Origin: Pseudomonadota bacterium | Lineage (GTDB): Bacteria > Myxococcota_A > Polyangia > Polyangiales > JAFGIB01 | NCBI GenBank assembly: GCA_017881185.1 | Contig: JADGRE010000010.1 | Span: 1 to 55,352, forward strand | Direction of reading: 5' to 3' | DNA: 55,352 nucleotides | Part shown: one piece after another, positions 1 to 9,608 of the stretch | Position numbering within the stretch: the first letter of the stretch is position 1 | How the letters are laid out: every line of letters begins with the position of its first letter | Notes under the pieces: generated by a model | Databases searched by the model: none | What the model was told of the DNA's origin: nothing | Seen by the model: only the letters and a program-made list of their open reading frames with translations | Program-made: the position numbers and the translations under genes

Positions 1-1856
<1,856 letters not shown>

Positions 1857-1910
1857 CTACCGCCGCCGGCACCAGGGCTCGCAGCTCGGCGCCGCACGGC
1901 TCACGGCGGC

Positions 1911-2834
1911 TCACGGCGTGGCTGGCGCGGCCGCAGCCTTCGGGGTGGGCTTGTCGGGCATCGTGTGCTTCTTCCAAACGCGCTGGTTCAGCTCGTTCAG
2001 GCGCTTGAGCGCGTCAGGCACCAGGGCAGAGCGCGGCCAGCGGCGCCAGAGCAACTTGAGCGCATCGCGCGCGTCGTCGAGGTTGCCCACGTCTTCCGCA
2101 CACTGGCTGATCAACCACGCCGCGTCGTCCTGAAGATCTTTGTCGACGTTCTGCTCGAGCACGACCTTCGCGAGCACCTGTGCTTCGGCCGGGCGTCCTA
2201 GCTCGCGCAGCGCCTTCGCCAAGTTGTATTTCACCGCCGGGATGTGGGAGGCCTCTTCCTTCAGATGGATGGACTCGCGCAACTGCTCAGCAGCCTCGGC
2301 GTAGCGCCCGGTCGCCATCAAGTTGAGGCCGCTCTGGTAGGCGGTCACCGACAACTCGAGCCGGAACTTGTCCTCGGTGTCACGGAAAAACTCTTCCTCG
2401 GCCTTCGAGAGCTGTTCCTTGCGGATCTCCTCGTAGCCCTCCACCACCTTGGTCAGCTCTTTCTGGCGGATCAGGTTGTAGTAGGCGGTGGCCTTGGCTT
2501 CGGCCTGCTCGCGCTGCTCGCCGCGGCGGATCTCCTCGGCCAGGTCGCGGCGTAGCTCTTTGACCTCGCGCGTGAGCTCTTCTTTCTCGGACTCGATCTC
2601 GTTGATGCGCACGTCCGACCACAGCTTGAGGCCCACGAACGAGAGCGTAGCGAACAGGGCATACGCCACGGCGCTATTCCAATTGAAGCGACGCTCGTAG
2701 CTGGCCTGACGCTTGGCGATGGACTTGATGTCCGCCGCCAGCGAGTTGGTCAGGTTGTTCGTCTTGATGATCAAGCCGCGAGATTCGATGATCTCGGTCT
2801 TGATCTCGCGAATCTCGTCGTCGGCGTCGCGCAT
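1911..2834 (-). CDS. membrane-anchored coiled-coil/TPR protein
   Basis: Protein of 307 aa of unknown specific role. The N-terminal 40 or so residues are charged and helical (starts MRDADDEIREIKTEI). A single hydrophobic segment follows (around AYALFATLSFVGLKLW), then a strongly charged coiled coil (ESEKEELTREVKELRRDL), and then TPR-like helices (SGLNLMATGRYAEAAEQLRE, ALRELGRPAEAQVLAK). The tail is Pro/Ala/Lys-rich. The fold suggests a scaffold with its TPR part on one side of the inner membrane. I chose ATG at 2834; an upstream in-frame start at 2870 would only add 12 basic residues of low quality. No enzyme motif is visible. Confidence 0.75.
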   Translation of the reverse strand: MRDADDEIREIKTEIIESRGLIIKTNNLTNSLAADIKSIAKRQASYERRFNWNSAVAYALFATLSFVGLKLWSDVRINEIESEKEELTREVKELRRDLAEEIRRGEQREQAEAKATAYYNLIRQKELTKVVEGYEEIRKEQLSKAEEEFFRDTEDKFRLELSVTAYQSGLNLMATGRYAEAAEQLRESIHLKEEASHIPAVKYNLAKALRELGRPAEAQVLAKVVLEQNVDKDLQDDAAWLISQCAEDVGNLDDARDALKLLWRRWPRSALVPDALKRLNELNQRVWKKHTMPDKPTPKAAAAPATP

Positions 2835-2930
2835 TGGCGGCTTCGTAACGTGGCGCTGCCGGCACCGCAAGCCGGCGACCGGCCGCGGTCAGCGCCGTCC
2901 GAACGCTTGGCGCCCGGGGCGGGACGCGGC

Positions 2931-2959
2931 TTGACGACCCCTGCCCGACCGCCTAAAAG
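2931..2959 (+). promoter_or_regulatory. sigma-70-type promoter before the lipoprotein gene
   Basis: TTGACG at 2931-2936, a 17-nt spacer, and TAAAAG at 2954-2959. The start codon of the next gene is at 2984, giving a short leader of about 17 nt that carries AGGAAA as ribosome site. Read by eye against the TTGACA/TATAAT consensus; not tested. Confidence 0.5.
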
Positions 2960-2983
2960 CGCTGCCTGCCGCCAGGAAATCGC

Positions 2984-3484
2984 ATGCAGCCCCGCCCCAC
3001 CGCCGTGCTTTCGGGCTCCAAGACGACCGTCGCGACGACCTTCGCGTCGGCGCCCAGAGTGACGACCAAGCTGACCGCCACTCTGGTCGTCGCGCTGGCC
3101 ACCTACACGCTCGTGGCCGGCTGTGGCAGCGACCGCTACATCGTCATCGGCACCACCAAGGCGCCGAGCGCCAGCGGTTTCGTCGAAATCGAGCACGACA
3201 ATGCCTCCGGGGCGACCTTCGAAGTGCACATGGAGCAGCTGCACCCGGTGAGCCAGCTCGACCCCTCCCGCGCTTGCTACGTGGTGTGGGTGGAGCAAAC
3301 CGGGCAGGCCCCTGCACGCGTCGGCGTTCTGCGCTACAACCCCGACGAGCGCTCGGGTGTGCTCAAGCACGCGCGGGCCAACAGCCGGAAGTTTGTCGTG
3401 AAGATCACGGCCGAAGCTACCCCCACCCCGAAAGCGCCGAGCGACTTCGCCGTTGCCAGCGAAGAGATCAAGCTGGACAACTGA
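2984..3484 (+). CDS. predicted lipoprotein, unknown function
   Basis: Protein of 166 aa. Hydrophobic segment LTATLVVALATYTLVAGC ends in a lipobox (LVAGC, Cys at about residue 47), so the mature protein is probably lipidated and surface or periplasmic. The mature part (about 120 aa) looks like a small beta-sandwich: GFVEIEHDNASGATFEVHME, CYVVWVEQTGQAPARVGVLRY. No family recognised with confidence. ATG at 2984 has AGGAAA 5 nt upstream but gives a long basic n-region of 29 residues; GTG at 3059 would give a more normal signal peptide but lacks a ribosome site. The gene is followed directly by a tandem repeat array and efp. Confidence 0.7.
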   Translation: MQPRPTAVLSGSKTTVATTFASAPRVTTKLTATLVVALATYTLVAGCGSDRYIVIGTTKAPSASGFVEIEHDNASGATFEVHMEQLHPVSQLDPSRACYVVWVEQTGQAPARVGVLRYNPDERSGVLKHARANSRKFVVKITAEATPTPKAPSDFAVASEEIKLDN

Positions 3485-3490
3485 GCACCA

Positions 3491-3589
3491 CGATCACGCA
3501 CCGATCACGCACCGATCACGCACCGATCACGCACCGATCACGCACCGATCACGCACCGATCACGCACCGATCACGCACCGATCACGCAC
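3491..3589 (+). repeat. 11-bp tandem repeat, nine perfect units
   Basis: Nine head-to-tail exact copies of CGATCACGCAC (3491-3589) fill the gap between the lipoprotein stop and the ribosome site of efp (AGGAG at 3591). The unit is not a multiple of three and lies outside the chosen reading frames. A partly related 'gagcacca' precedes the first unit. Perfect identity among copies implies recent or ongoing expansion. Confidence 0.95.
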
Positions 3590-3603
3590 CAGGAGAAGCC
3601 CGC

Positions 3604-4173
3604 GTGTACGACTTTTCGCAAATCAAGAAGAACCTGAAGGTCAAGCTCGACGGCGTGCCCTTCAACGTCGTGGATTTTCAGTTCGTCAAGCCGGGCAAGG
3701 GCAATGCGTTCACGCGTACCAAGCTGCGCAACATGCTGACGGGCGCGGTCATCGAGCGCACCTTCAAGCAGCACGAGAAGCTCGAGCCAGCCGACATGGA
3801 CGATCGCCAGATGCAGTTCCTCTACAAGGAAGGCGACTCGTACGTGTTCATGGACACCAGCAGCTACGACCAGCTGCACCTGAGCGCCGAGCAGCTGGGC
3901 GAGAACACGGGGTACTTGATCGACAACACCAACGTCGACGTGCTCTTCTTCAATGGTCAGCCCATCGGCGTGACGCCGCCCACCTTCGTGCTCATGAAGG
4001 TCATCCGCACCGAGCCCGGCTTCAAGGGAGACACCTCGGGCGGCGCCATGAAGCCCGCCACCATGGAGACTGGCCTGGCAGTGAACGTCCCGCTCTTCAT
4101 CAACGAAGGCGAGACGCTGAAGATCGACACGCGCACCGGCGAGTATGCCGAGCGCGTCAACATCAAGAAGTAG
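3604..4173 (+). CDS. efp: elongation factor P
   Basis: Translation factor of 189 aa that binds between the P and E sites and relieves ribosome stalling at proline runs. The family features are present: N-terminal KOW-like domain with the modification loop VKPGKGNAF (Lys32 at the tip), central OB domain (NVDVLFFNGQPIGVTPPTFV) and C-terminal OB domain (TGLAVNVPLFINEGETLKID). The start is GTG at 3604, 8 nt after AGGAG; the longer in-frame reading upstream is only the tandem repeat. Only two bases separate its stop from the ATG of epmA, so the two are co-transcribed. Lys32 is the residue expected to receive beta-lysine from EpmA. Confidence 0.97.
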   Translation: MYDFSQIKKNLKVKLDGVPFNVVDFQFVKPGKGNAFTRTKLRNMLTGAVIERTFKQHEKLEPADMDDRQMQFLYKEGDSYVFMDTSSYDQLHLSAEQLGENTGYLIDNTNVDVLFFNGQPIGVTPPTFVLMKVIRTEPGFKGDTSGGAMKPATMETGLAVNVPLFINEGETLKIDTRTGEYAERVNIKK

Positions 4174-4175
4174 TC

Positions 4176-5375
4176 ATGCAAGATCGCAGTGCAGCGCGTG
4201 AGCTGGCCGCGCGCAAAGCCGGCACGGCCGTGTGCTTGGCTGGACGCGTGGTTGCGCGTACCGAAGGCGGCTTCACGCTCCAAGACGACACCGGCTGCGC
4301 GCAGTGTCGTTCGAACACGGAAGTGAGCGTGGGCGCGTTCGTGTGCGTGCGCGGCAGCTGGGACGGCTCGCAGCTGTCGGCGGCAAGCGTGGAGCAAGTG
4401 AGCGCCGGCAGCGACCGCTTCATGCGCGGCGACAGCGACTTCAGCCAGCTGATGGGCAAACGCCTGTCGAACCTGCGCGCGCGCCACACGGTGCTGCAGA
4501 CCGCGCGTGCGTTCTTCGACGAGCAGGGCCTGCTCGAGGTGGATACGCCGGCGATCGTGCCGTGTCCCGGCCTCGACGTGCATCTGGACGCCATCGAGGT
4601 GCTGGGCATGGGTGCCCCGCGCTGGCTGCACACCAGTCCCGAGTACCAGATGAAGCGTTTGCTGTGCACAGGGCTGCCGGGCGTCTACCAGCTGGGCAAA
4701 GCTTTCCGACGCGGCGAGCGCGGCAAGCTGCACGAACCCGAGTTCACGATGCTCGAGTGGTACCGCAGCTTCGCCGGGGCGACCGAAGTCATGCGCGACA
4801 CCGAGGCCCTGGTGGCGCGCGTCGGCAAGCAGCTCACCGGCGGCAGCGCGCTGCCCGGCATGCAGCAACCTGTCGATGTCGCTGCGCCATGGGAGCGCAT
4901 CAGCGTCGCCGATGCCTTCACCCGCTATGCGGGCGTCACACTCGAGTCGGTCGTGCACGACGACGACAAGTTCTACCGAGTCCTGGTCGAGAAGGTAGAA
5001 CCCGAGCTCGGTCGCGGGCGTGCCACCTTTCTCACGCACTACCCTGCGCGCATGGCCTCGCTGGCGCGGCTTTCGCCCGGCGACGCCAACAGTGCGGAAC
5101 GCTTCGAGGCCTACCTGGACGGTGTGGAGCTGTGCAACGGTTTCAGTGAGCTGACCGACGCGGGCGAACAGCGCAGACGCTTGCAGGCAGATCAGGCGCT
5201 TCGGGGCAAGCTCGGGCGCTCGGTGTATCCGATCGATGAGCGCTTCATGTCCGCGCTCGACGATGGCATCCCCCCGAGTGGCGGCAACGCGCTGGGGATC
5301 GATCGCCTGCTCATGGTTGCGCTCGGCGCCAAGCAAATCGATGAAGTGGTGGCGTTCACCTGCGCGCGAGTCTGA
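4176..5375 (+). CDS. epmA: EF-P lysine ligase EpmA (PoxA/GenX) with extra N-terminal OB-fold
   Basis: Class II lysyl-tRNA-synthetase-like enzyme of 399 aa that activates (beta-)lysine and attaches it to EF-P rather than to tRNA. The catalytic core from about residue 97 follows EpmA closely: TSPEYQMKRLL, LGKAFRRGERGKLHEPEFTM (motif 2), GVELCNGFSELTD and ALGIDRLLM (motif 3). Residues 15-85 form an additional domain, with AGTAVCLAGRVVARTEGGF and TLQDDTG, which looks like the OB-fold anticodon-binding domain of LysRS. Classical EpmA (about 325 aa) lacks it. The core lacks the long inserts of true LysRS, and the gene sits directly after efp, which argues for EpmA. No epmB aminomutase is in this window. 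Confidence 0.92.
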   Translation: MQDRSAARELAARKAGTAVCLAGRVVARTEGGFTLQDDTGCAQCRSNTEVSVGAFVCVRGSWDGSQLSAASVEQVSAGSDRFMRGDSDFSQLMGKRLSNLRARHTVLQTARAFFDEQGLLEVDTPAIVPCPGLDVHLDAIEVLGMGAPRWLHTSPEYQMKRLLCTGLPGVYQLGKAFRRGERGKLHEPEFTMLEWYRSFAGATEVMRDTEALVARVGKQLTGGSALPGMQQPVDVAAPWERISVADAFTRYAGVTLESVVHDDDKFYRVLVEKVEPELGRGRATFLTHYPARMASLARLSPGDANSAERFEAYLDGVELCNGFSELTDAGEQRRRLQADQALRGKLGRSVYPIDERFMSALDDGIPPSGGNALGIDRLLMVALGAKQIDEVVAFTCARV

Positions 5376-5460
5376 ACCTGCTCAACCTGTCCCCCTGGAC
5401 TTGAGAATCGAAGCAGTTGTATGACCCGCGCCTGGGTCCAGTTGCCGGGGGCTGCAACGT

Positions 5461-5472
5461 GGCTAGGTAGCC
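5461..5472. promoter_or_regulatory. short dyad overlapping a possible -10 upstream of the DUF481 gene
   Basis: GGCTA-gg-TAGCC is a 5-bp inverted repeat. It overlaps a possible -10 (TAGGTA at 5464-5469), itself 16 nt after TTGCCG. Could be an operator or chance; the arms are short. Confidence 0.25.
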
Positions 5473-5528
5473 CACCTGCGCCTGCCTACGCGCACGCATC
5501 CCCGTGTACCGCCGAGCGAGGCTTGTAT

Positions 5529-6665
5529 ATGACGCCATGCAAATCCAACTTCACCCTGAGCACGATCGTGTGCGGAACGCTCCTGGCACTGTGCTGCAAC
5601 GCACAGCTTGCGCACGCACAAGCTACGGCCGGAACACCGCCGCCGGACGCGACAGCGTTGGTGGACGCTCCCAAAGGCGCAGCTGACGTGCCGAAGATCG
5701 AACACCCGGAAGACGGCACCAACGCGTCGCTGTCGGCCGGTGGCCAAGAGGCCAGCGGTAACTCGCGCTTGATCGCCGGTACCATCAACAGTGCGGCTGA
5801 CACGCGCTGGAACAAGAACGGTCTCGGTGGCTCGGTGCTCGGCAACTACGGCCGCAGCGGCCCGCCAGCAGGGAAGGTCGTGACCACTGCACAGAATATC
5901 CAAGGCCGCGTGCGCTACGACCGTTACGTGATCGAACAGGCCTCCGTGTTCCTCATCAACACCGGCCGCCACGATCGCTTCCAGGGCATCCAGTTTCGCT
6001 ACAACATGGACCCAGGCTTCAAGTACCTGTTCATCAACGAGGCTGCGAGCACGTTCTGGGCAGAAGCTGGCTACGACTTGCAGTACGACGTGCGCCGCAA
6101 CGATGCGCGCCTGGTGATGGGTTCGACCACACTGCTCGACAAGACCGCGACCGACCACTCGGCTCGTGGCTATCTCGGCATGAAGCACGCGTTCAACGCG
6201 AACGTGGCCCTGTCGAGCGGCTTCGAGCTCCTGCAAAGCTTGAAGACTGCCTCCCACACCCGCATCAACTACGACGCGTTGCTCACCGCCACGGTGGGCG
6301 CAGGCTTCTCGTTCGGCGTGGGCTTCGGCGCGCGCTACGACTACGCACCCTTGCCGGGCAAGAAGGACCTCGACACCGTCGCCACGGTCTCGGTGATCTA
6401 CTCGTACTCGAGCGCGGCGCAGCGCGACAAAGCGGCCGACGACGCAGCAGCCGCGCAGCCAACGGCGGCACCGTTAGAGGCCGCGCCTGCACCCGCACCG
6501 GCCGCGGAGCCTGCGGCACCTGCGGCTGCACCCGCAGCAGAAGCCGCGCCAACGCCCGCAGCGGAAGCCGCGCCCGCGCCGGCCGCTGCACCCGCGGCTG
6601 CCGCACCGGCTGCTGCTACACCCGCAGCTGCTGCAACGCCGGCCGCAGCCCCCAAGACTCCGTGA
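5529..6665 (+). CDS. DUF481 (YdiY-like) outer-membrane beta-barrel protein with Ala/Pro-rich tail
   Basis: Protein of 378 aa. A signal peptide (TIVCGTLLALCCNAQLAHA) is followed by a linker and then alternating beta strands typical of DUF481: RYDRYVIEQASVFLINTGRH, FRYNMDPGFKYLFI, ASTFWAEAGYDLQYDVR, HSARGYLGMKHAFNANVALS, FGVGFGARYDYAPLPGKK. The barrel ends near VSVIYSYSSAAQ and is followed by roughly 85 residues of almost pure Ala/Pro/Glu/Thr. I chose ATG at 5529 because it gives a clean signal peptide with GAGCGAGG upstream; 36 upstream codons look non-coding. Function in the family (a 'salt-induced' outer-membrane protein) is poorly defined. Confidence 0.8.
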   Translation: MTPCKSNFTLSTIVCGTLLALCCNAQLAHAQATAGTPPPDATALVDAPKGAADVPKIEHPEDGTNASLSAGGQEASGNSRLIAGTINSAADTRWNKNGLGGSVLGNYGRSGPPAGKVVTTAQNIQGRVRYDRYVIEQASVFLINTGRHDRFQGIQFRYNMDPGFKYLFINEAASTFWAEAGYDLQYDVRRNDARLVMGSTTLLDKTATDHSARGYLGMKHAFNANVALSSGFELLQSLKTASHTRINYDALLTATVGAGFSFGVGFGARYDYAPLPGKKDLDTVATVSVIYSYSSAAQRDKAADDAAAAQPTAAPLEAAPAPAPAAEPAAPAAAPAAEAAPTPAAEAAPAPAAAPAAAAPAAATPAAAATPAAAPKTP

Positions 6666-6673
6666 GGTGAGCC

Positions 6674-7105
6674 ATGTCCTTCTTGTCCGACTTCCAGAAG
6701 TTCGCGTTCAAAGGCAACGTGGTCGATCTTGCAGTCGGTGTCGTCATCGGCGGCGCGTTCGGCAAGATCGTCACCGCACTGGTGAATGACGCCATCATGC
6801 CACTGGTTGCGCTGGTCATGCCGAGCGGCGACTGGCGCGCCAGCGGCATCGTGTTGCGCGCGGCGGCAGACCCCAAAGACAACGTGATGCTGAAGTACGG
6901 CGACATGCTGGGCGCCGTCATCGACTTCCTGATCGTCGCGCTAGTACTGTTCCTGCTCGTGTCGCGCGTGGTGAAGTTCGCCGAGGGGCGCTTGCTCAAG
7001 TCGAAGCCGCCCGAAGCACCGACCACCAAGGAGTGCGCCTTCTGCCTGGAGAAGATCCCGCTGGCAGCAACCAAGTGCCGCGCGTGCACGTCGAGCGTCG
7101 CGTAA
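6674..7105 (+). CDS. mscL: large-conductance mechanosensitive channel MscL
   Basis: Inner-membrane pore of 143 aa that opens under membrane tension to protect from hypo-osmotic shock. First helix NVVDLAVGVVIGGAFGKIV and second helix MLGAVIDFLIVALVLFLLV match the family. The C-terminal tail carries two CxxC pairs (CAFC at about 122-125 and CRAC at about 137-140), a small zinc-ribbon-like end seen in many MscL proteins. ATG follows GAGGTGAG. It is 8 bp after the DUF481 gene, so the two may share a transcript, and is convergent with the next gene. Confidence 0.97.
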   Translation: MSFLSDFQKFAFKGNVVDLAVGVVIGGAFGKIVTALVNDAIMPLVALVMPSGDWRASGIVLRAAADPKDNVMLKYGDMLGAVIDFLIVALVLFLLVSRVVKFAEGRLLKSKPPEAPTTKECAFCLEKIPLAATKCRACTSSVA

Positions 7106-7120
7106 CGCCTGACTGACGCT

Positions 7121-7879
7121 TCAGTCCGGCGTGCCTGAACCCTTGCAGCCGCCCTGTGAGCAGTTGACCGACAGCGCCACGTTGTGACCGGGGCCGGGCA
7201 CCGCGAAGTTGAAGGTGCTCGGCTGACCCATCTCGACGCCGTTCTTGTCGAGCGGCTGGATGTTCACCTCACCGAGCTCGTCACCGGCGAGCTGGCGATC
7301 GACGTCGGGCACCGTGCGGTACTGGTCGGCGCCTTGGCCCACGAGCTTGCAGGGGACCTCGGTGTCGAGCAGCAGCGCGCTGCCGTCGTTGCGCCACGCC
7401 GTGATCGCAAAGCGATCGACGCCCGCGCTGTCGCAGGTGCCAAAGCCGAAGTTCCAGCGCAAGAGCAAGTGCGCCGGCGCCGCCGTCAGCATGATCGCGG
7501 GGTCGGCCACCACGGTGGTGCCGTTGCCGACGACGCTGACCGGCACTTCGCCGGCCTGCAAGCTGTCCATCACCGCGACGCCCTTGTTGTCGATGCCGAA
7601 CAGGCGCACGTGATAGCCGCCGGAAGGCACTTGCTCGAAGCGCACTTCACCGCTGTCGCACAGCGCCTCTTCGACGTACATCGGGTCGTCGAGCTCGGCG
7701 CGCACCACCTTCACGCCGAGGCTGCTGCAGTCCTTGTGATTGCCCAGCTCGTACGGCACGACCAGCACGCCGGCCTTGGGGTCTTCCTTGCCGCCGCAGG
7801 CGAGCCCGAGGCCGCTGATGATGGCGAGGGTCGCAGCAGTGCGTAGCCGGCGATTCATGAGCAGTGCGAGCATCAACAT
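7121..7879 (-). CDS. predicted lipoprotein, unknown function
   Basis: Protein of up to 252 aa. Lipobox after a hydrophobic stretch (ATLAIISGLGLACGG). The mature part contains several Cys (DCSSLG, ALCDSG, GTCDSAG, NCSQGGC) and looks like an extracellular beta-rich domain, with EVRFEQVPSGGYHVRLFG resembling carboxypeptidase-regulatory-like segments. It ends in a Cys/Gly-rich tail. ATG at 7879 has GGGAG 10 nt upstream; ATG at 7858 (MNRRLRTAATL) gives the better signal peptide but has no ribosome site. No family assigned. Confidence 0.7.
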   Translation of the reverse strand: MLMLALLMNRRLRTAATLAIISGLGLACGGKEDPKAGVLVVPYELGNHKDCSSLGVKVVRAELDDPMYVEEALCDSGEVRFEQVPSGGYHVRLFGIDNKGVAVMDSLQAGEVPVSVVGNGTTVVADPAIMLTAAPAHLLLRWNFGFGTCDSAGVDRFAITAWRNDGSALLLDTEVPCKLVGQGADQYRTVPDVDRQLAGDELGEVNIQPLDKNGVEMGQPSTFNFAVPGPGHNVALSVNCSQGGCKGSGTPD

Positions 7880-8036
7880 GGCGAACTATCTCCCGAGCCA
7901 CCGCGCAACGAGGGTGCTCTGATGTAAGACTAGCGGCACACATGTAGGACCTCAAAATTTCGACAAGCCCACGCTCGGCACTTCGTGAGAAACGCCTGTC
8001 AAATCAATACGTTATGGAGGCGCTCTGGAAACGGGC

Positions 8037-8828
8037 TCAGGAACCGTGCTGCGCCTTGGCAGCCTGCCAGAGCGCATCGAGTGCCTCGGGGCTGAGGGCC
8101 GAGAGCGCGCTGCCGCTGTCGGCGGCGGCTTGCTCGACGGCGCGCACGCGGGCCCCGAAGCGATCGAGCGTTCCGCGCAGGGCCGCTTCCGGATCGACGC
8201 TCGCCTTGCGCGCCACGCTGACCAGCGCGAAGAGCACGTCGCCCAGCTCGTGCTCGATCGCGCGCGCATCGCCCGAGGCCAGCGCTTCGTCGAGCTCGCC
8301 CAGCTCTTCGTCGACCTTGCTGCGCGCGCCGGCGAGGTCCGGCCAGTCGAAGCCGACACGGGCGGCCTTGTCGCCGACGCGGCTGGCGCGCAAGAGGGCG
8401 GGCAGTGCCTTGGGCACACCGTCGAGCACGCCGCGCCCCTGCTTTTCCTGGGCTTTGATGACTTCCCAGTTGGCGAGCACTTCGCTCGTGCCGCTCACCT
8501 GGACGTCGCCGAACACGTGCGGGTGCCGACGCACGAGCTTGTCGCAGATGGCGGCGACCACGTCGTCCGGGCCGAACCAACCTTGCGCCCGGGCAAGCTC
8601 CGACTGAAACACGATCTGCAAGAGCAGATCGCCCAGCTCCTCGCGTAGCTCCTCGGGCGAGCCACTGTCGATGGCGTCGACCACCTCGTGCGCCTCCTCG
8701 GTGACGTAAGGGCGCAGCGTTTGCAGGGTCTGCTCGCGGTCCCACGGGCAACCGCCGGGCGCGAGCAGGCGCTGCATGATCTCGACCAGGCGCGTGAGAC
8801 TGCGACCGTCCTGTTCCGGCAACGACAT
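8037..8828 (-). CDS. mazG: MazG nucleoside triphosphate pyrophosphohydrolase
   Basis: Protein of 263 aa that hydrolyses NTPs to NMP and pyrophosphate; in other bacteria it cleans aberrant nucleotides and can affect ppGpp levels. Two MazG domains are visible. The first has CPWDREQTLQTLRPYVTEEA and EELREELGDLLLQIVFQ (EExxE-x12-ExxD-type metal site); the second has KVDEELGELDEAL and EHELGDVLFALVSVAR. Start at ATG 8828; a long upstream frame in the same phase runs antisense to holB and is not real. The gene is divergent from the TetR regulator that begins 141 bp away. Confidence 0.95.
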   Translation of the reverse strand: MSLPEQDGRSLTRLVEIMQRLLAPGGCPWDREQTLQTLRPYVTEEAHEVVDAIDSGSPEELREELGDLLLQIVFQSELARAQGWFGPDDVVAAICDKLVRRHPHVFGDVQVSGTSEVLANWEVIKAQEKQGRGVLDGVPKALPALLRASRVGDKAARVGFDWPDLAGARSKVDEELGELDEALASGDARAIEHELGDVLFALVSVARKASVDPEAALRGTLDRFGARVRAVEQAAADSGSALSALSPEALDALWQAAKAQHGS

Positions 8829-8969
8829 GGTCGCGCAATGTAGAGGGAGGAGGCCCCCGGCGCAAAGGCCAGCCGGCCCGCTTGACCTGGCGCGGCTGAG
8901 CCGGCACTTAAGGCACTCCCTTTGCGCTGCGGCGGGCTCATCCCGCGCCACCCACGGAGCCCCGCCATC

Positions 8970-9599
8970 GTGCGCTACAAGAAGTCGGAGATCAGCGTCG
9001 CCCACATCGTGGAGGCCGCCATGCGCGTGCTGGCACGCCAGGGCTACGCGCACTCGAGCTTGATGGACATCGCCAACGAGGTCGGCATGTCCAAGGGCGC
9101 GGTGCATTACCACTTCCCCACCAAGGAAGCGCTGATCGGGCAGGTGCTCGAGACGGCCTGCGATGCGGTCGCCGAGCGCACGCGCAAAGCCTGGACCGAG
9201 AGCGACAATCCCATCTTGGCGATGCGCTCTGCGCTGCACGAGCTGTGGCGCGTGCGCGCTGAGCTGTCGAACGAAGCCAAGGTCGTGGCCGACTTGCTCG
9301 CGCAGAGCTTGCACGACGACAAGCTGCGCAAGCCGCTGGCTGCGTACTACCGCTTCGCGTCCGCACAGGTCGAAGAACACATGCGCGTGAACGCCGAAGC
9401 CTTCGGGCTGCGACCGAAGATCGATCCCAAGCTCATCCCGCGCATCCTCAATGGCTTGCTCGACGGCTTGCTCATGCAGCGCATCGTCGATCCCGAGTCG
9501 GTGCGCGACGAAGACGTGACGCAGGCCCTGGAGATCCTCGCCGCGTCGCTGTTCGAGCTGGCGCCGCCGGCCGAAGGCGCCAAGCCGAAGGGCGCGTAG
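8970..9599 (+). CDS. TetR/AcrR-family transcriptional regulator
   Basis: DNA-binding repressor of 209 aa. The N-terminal helix-turn-helix reads IVEAAMRVLARQGYAHSS, MDIANEVGMSKGAVHYHFPT and KEALIGQVLE, the usual TetR pattern with the YHF recognition end. The C-terminal ligand domain is not specific enough to name a ligand. The start GTG at 8970 puts the HTH at the expected distance; the longer reading starts with TTG. It lies 9 bp before holB, possibly in one transcript, and is divergent from mazG; neither is an obvious target. Confidence 0.9.
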   Translation: MRYKKSEISVAHIVEAAMRVLARQGYAHSSLMDIANEVGMSKGAVHYHFPTKEALIGQVLETACDAVAERTRKAWTESDNPILAMRSALHELWRVRAELSNEAKVVADLLAQSLHDDKLRKPLAAYYRFASAQVEEHMRVNAEAFGLRPKIDPKLIPRILNGLLDGLLMQRIVDPESVRDEDVTQALEILAASLFELAPPAEGAKPKGA

Positions 9600-9608
9600 G
9601 AGCGGCCG

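Noticed and set aside
3491-3589. Possible CRISPR array
   Set aside because: The 11-bp units are directly adjacent without spacers and there are no cas genes; it is a simple tandem repeat.
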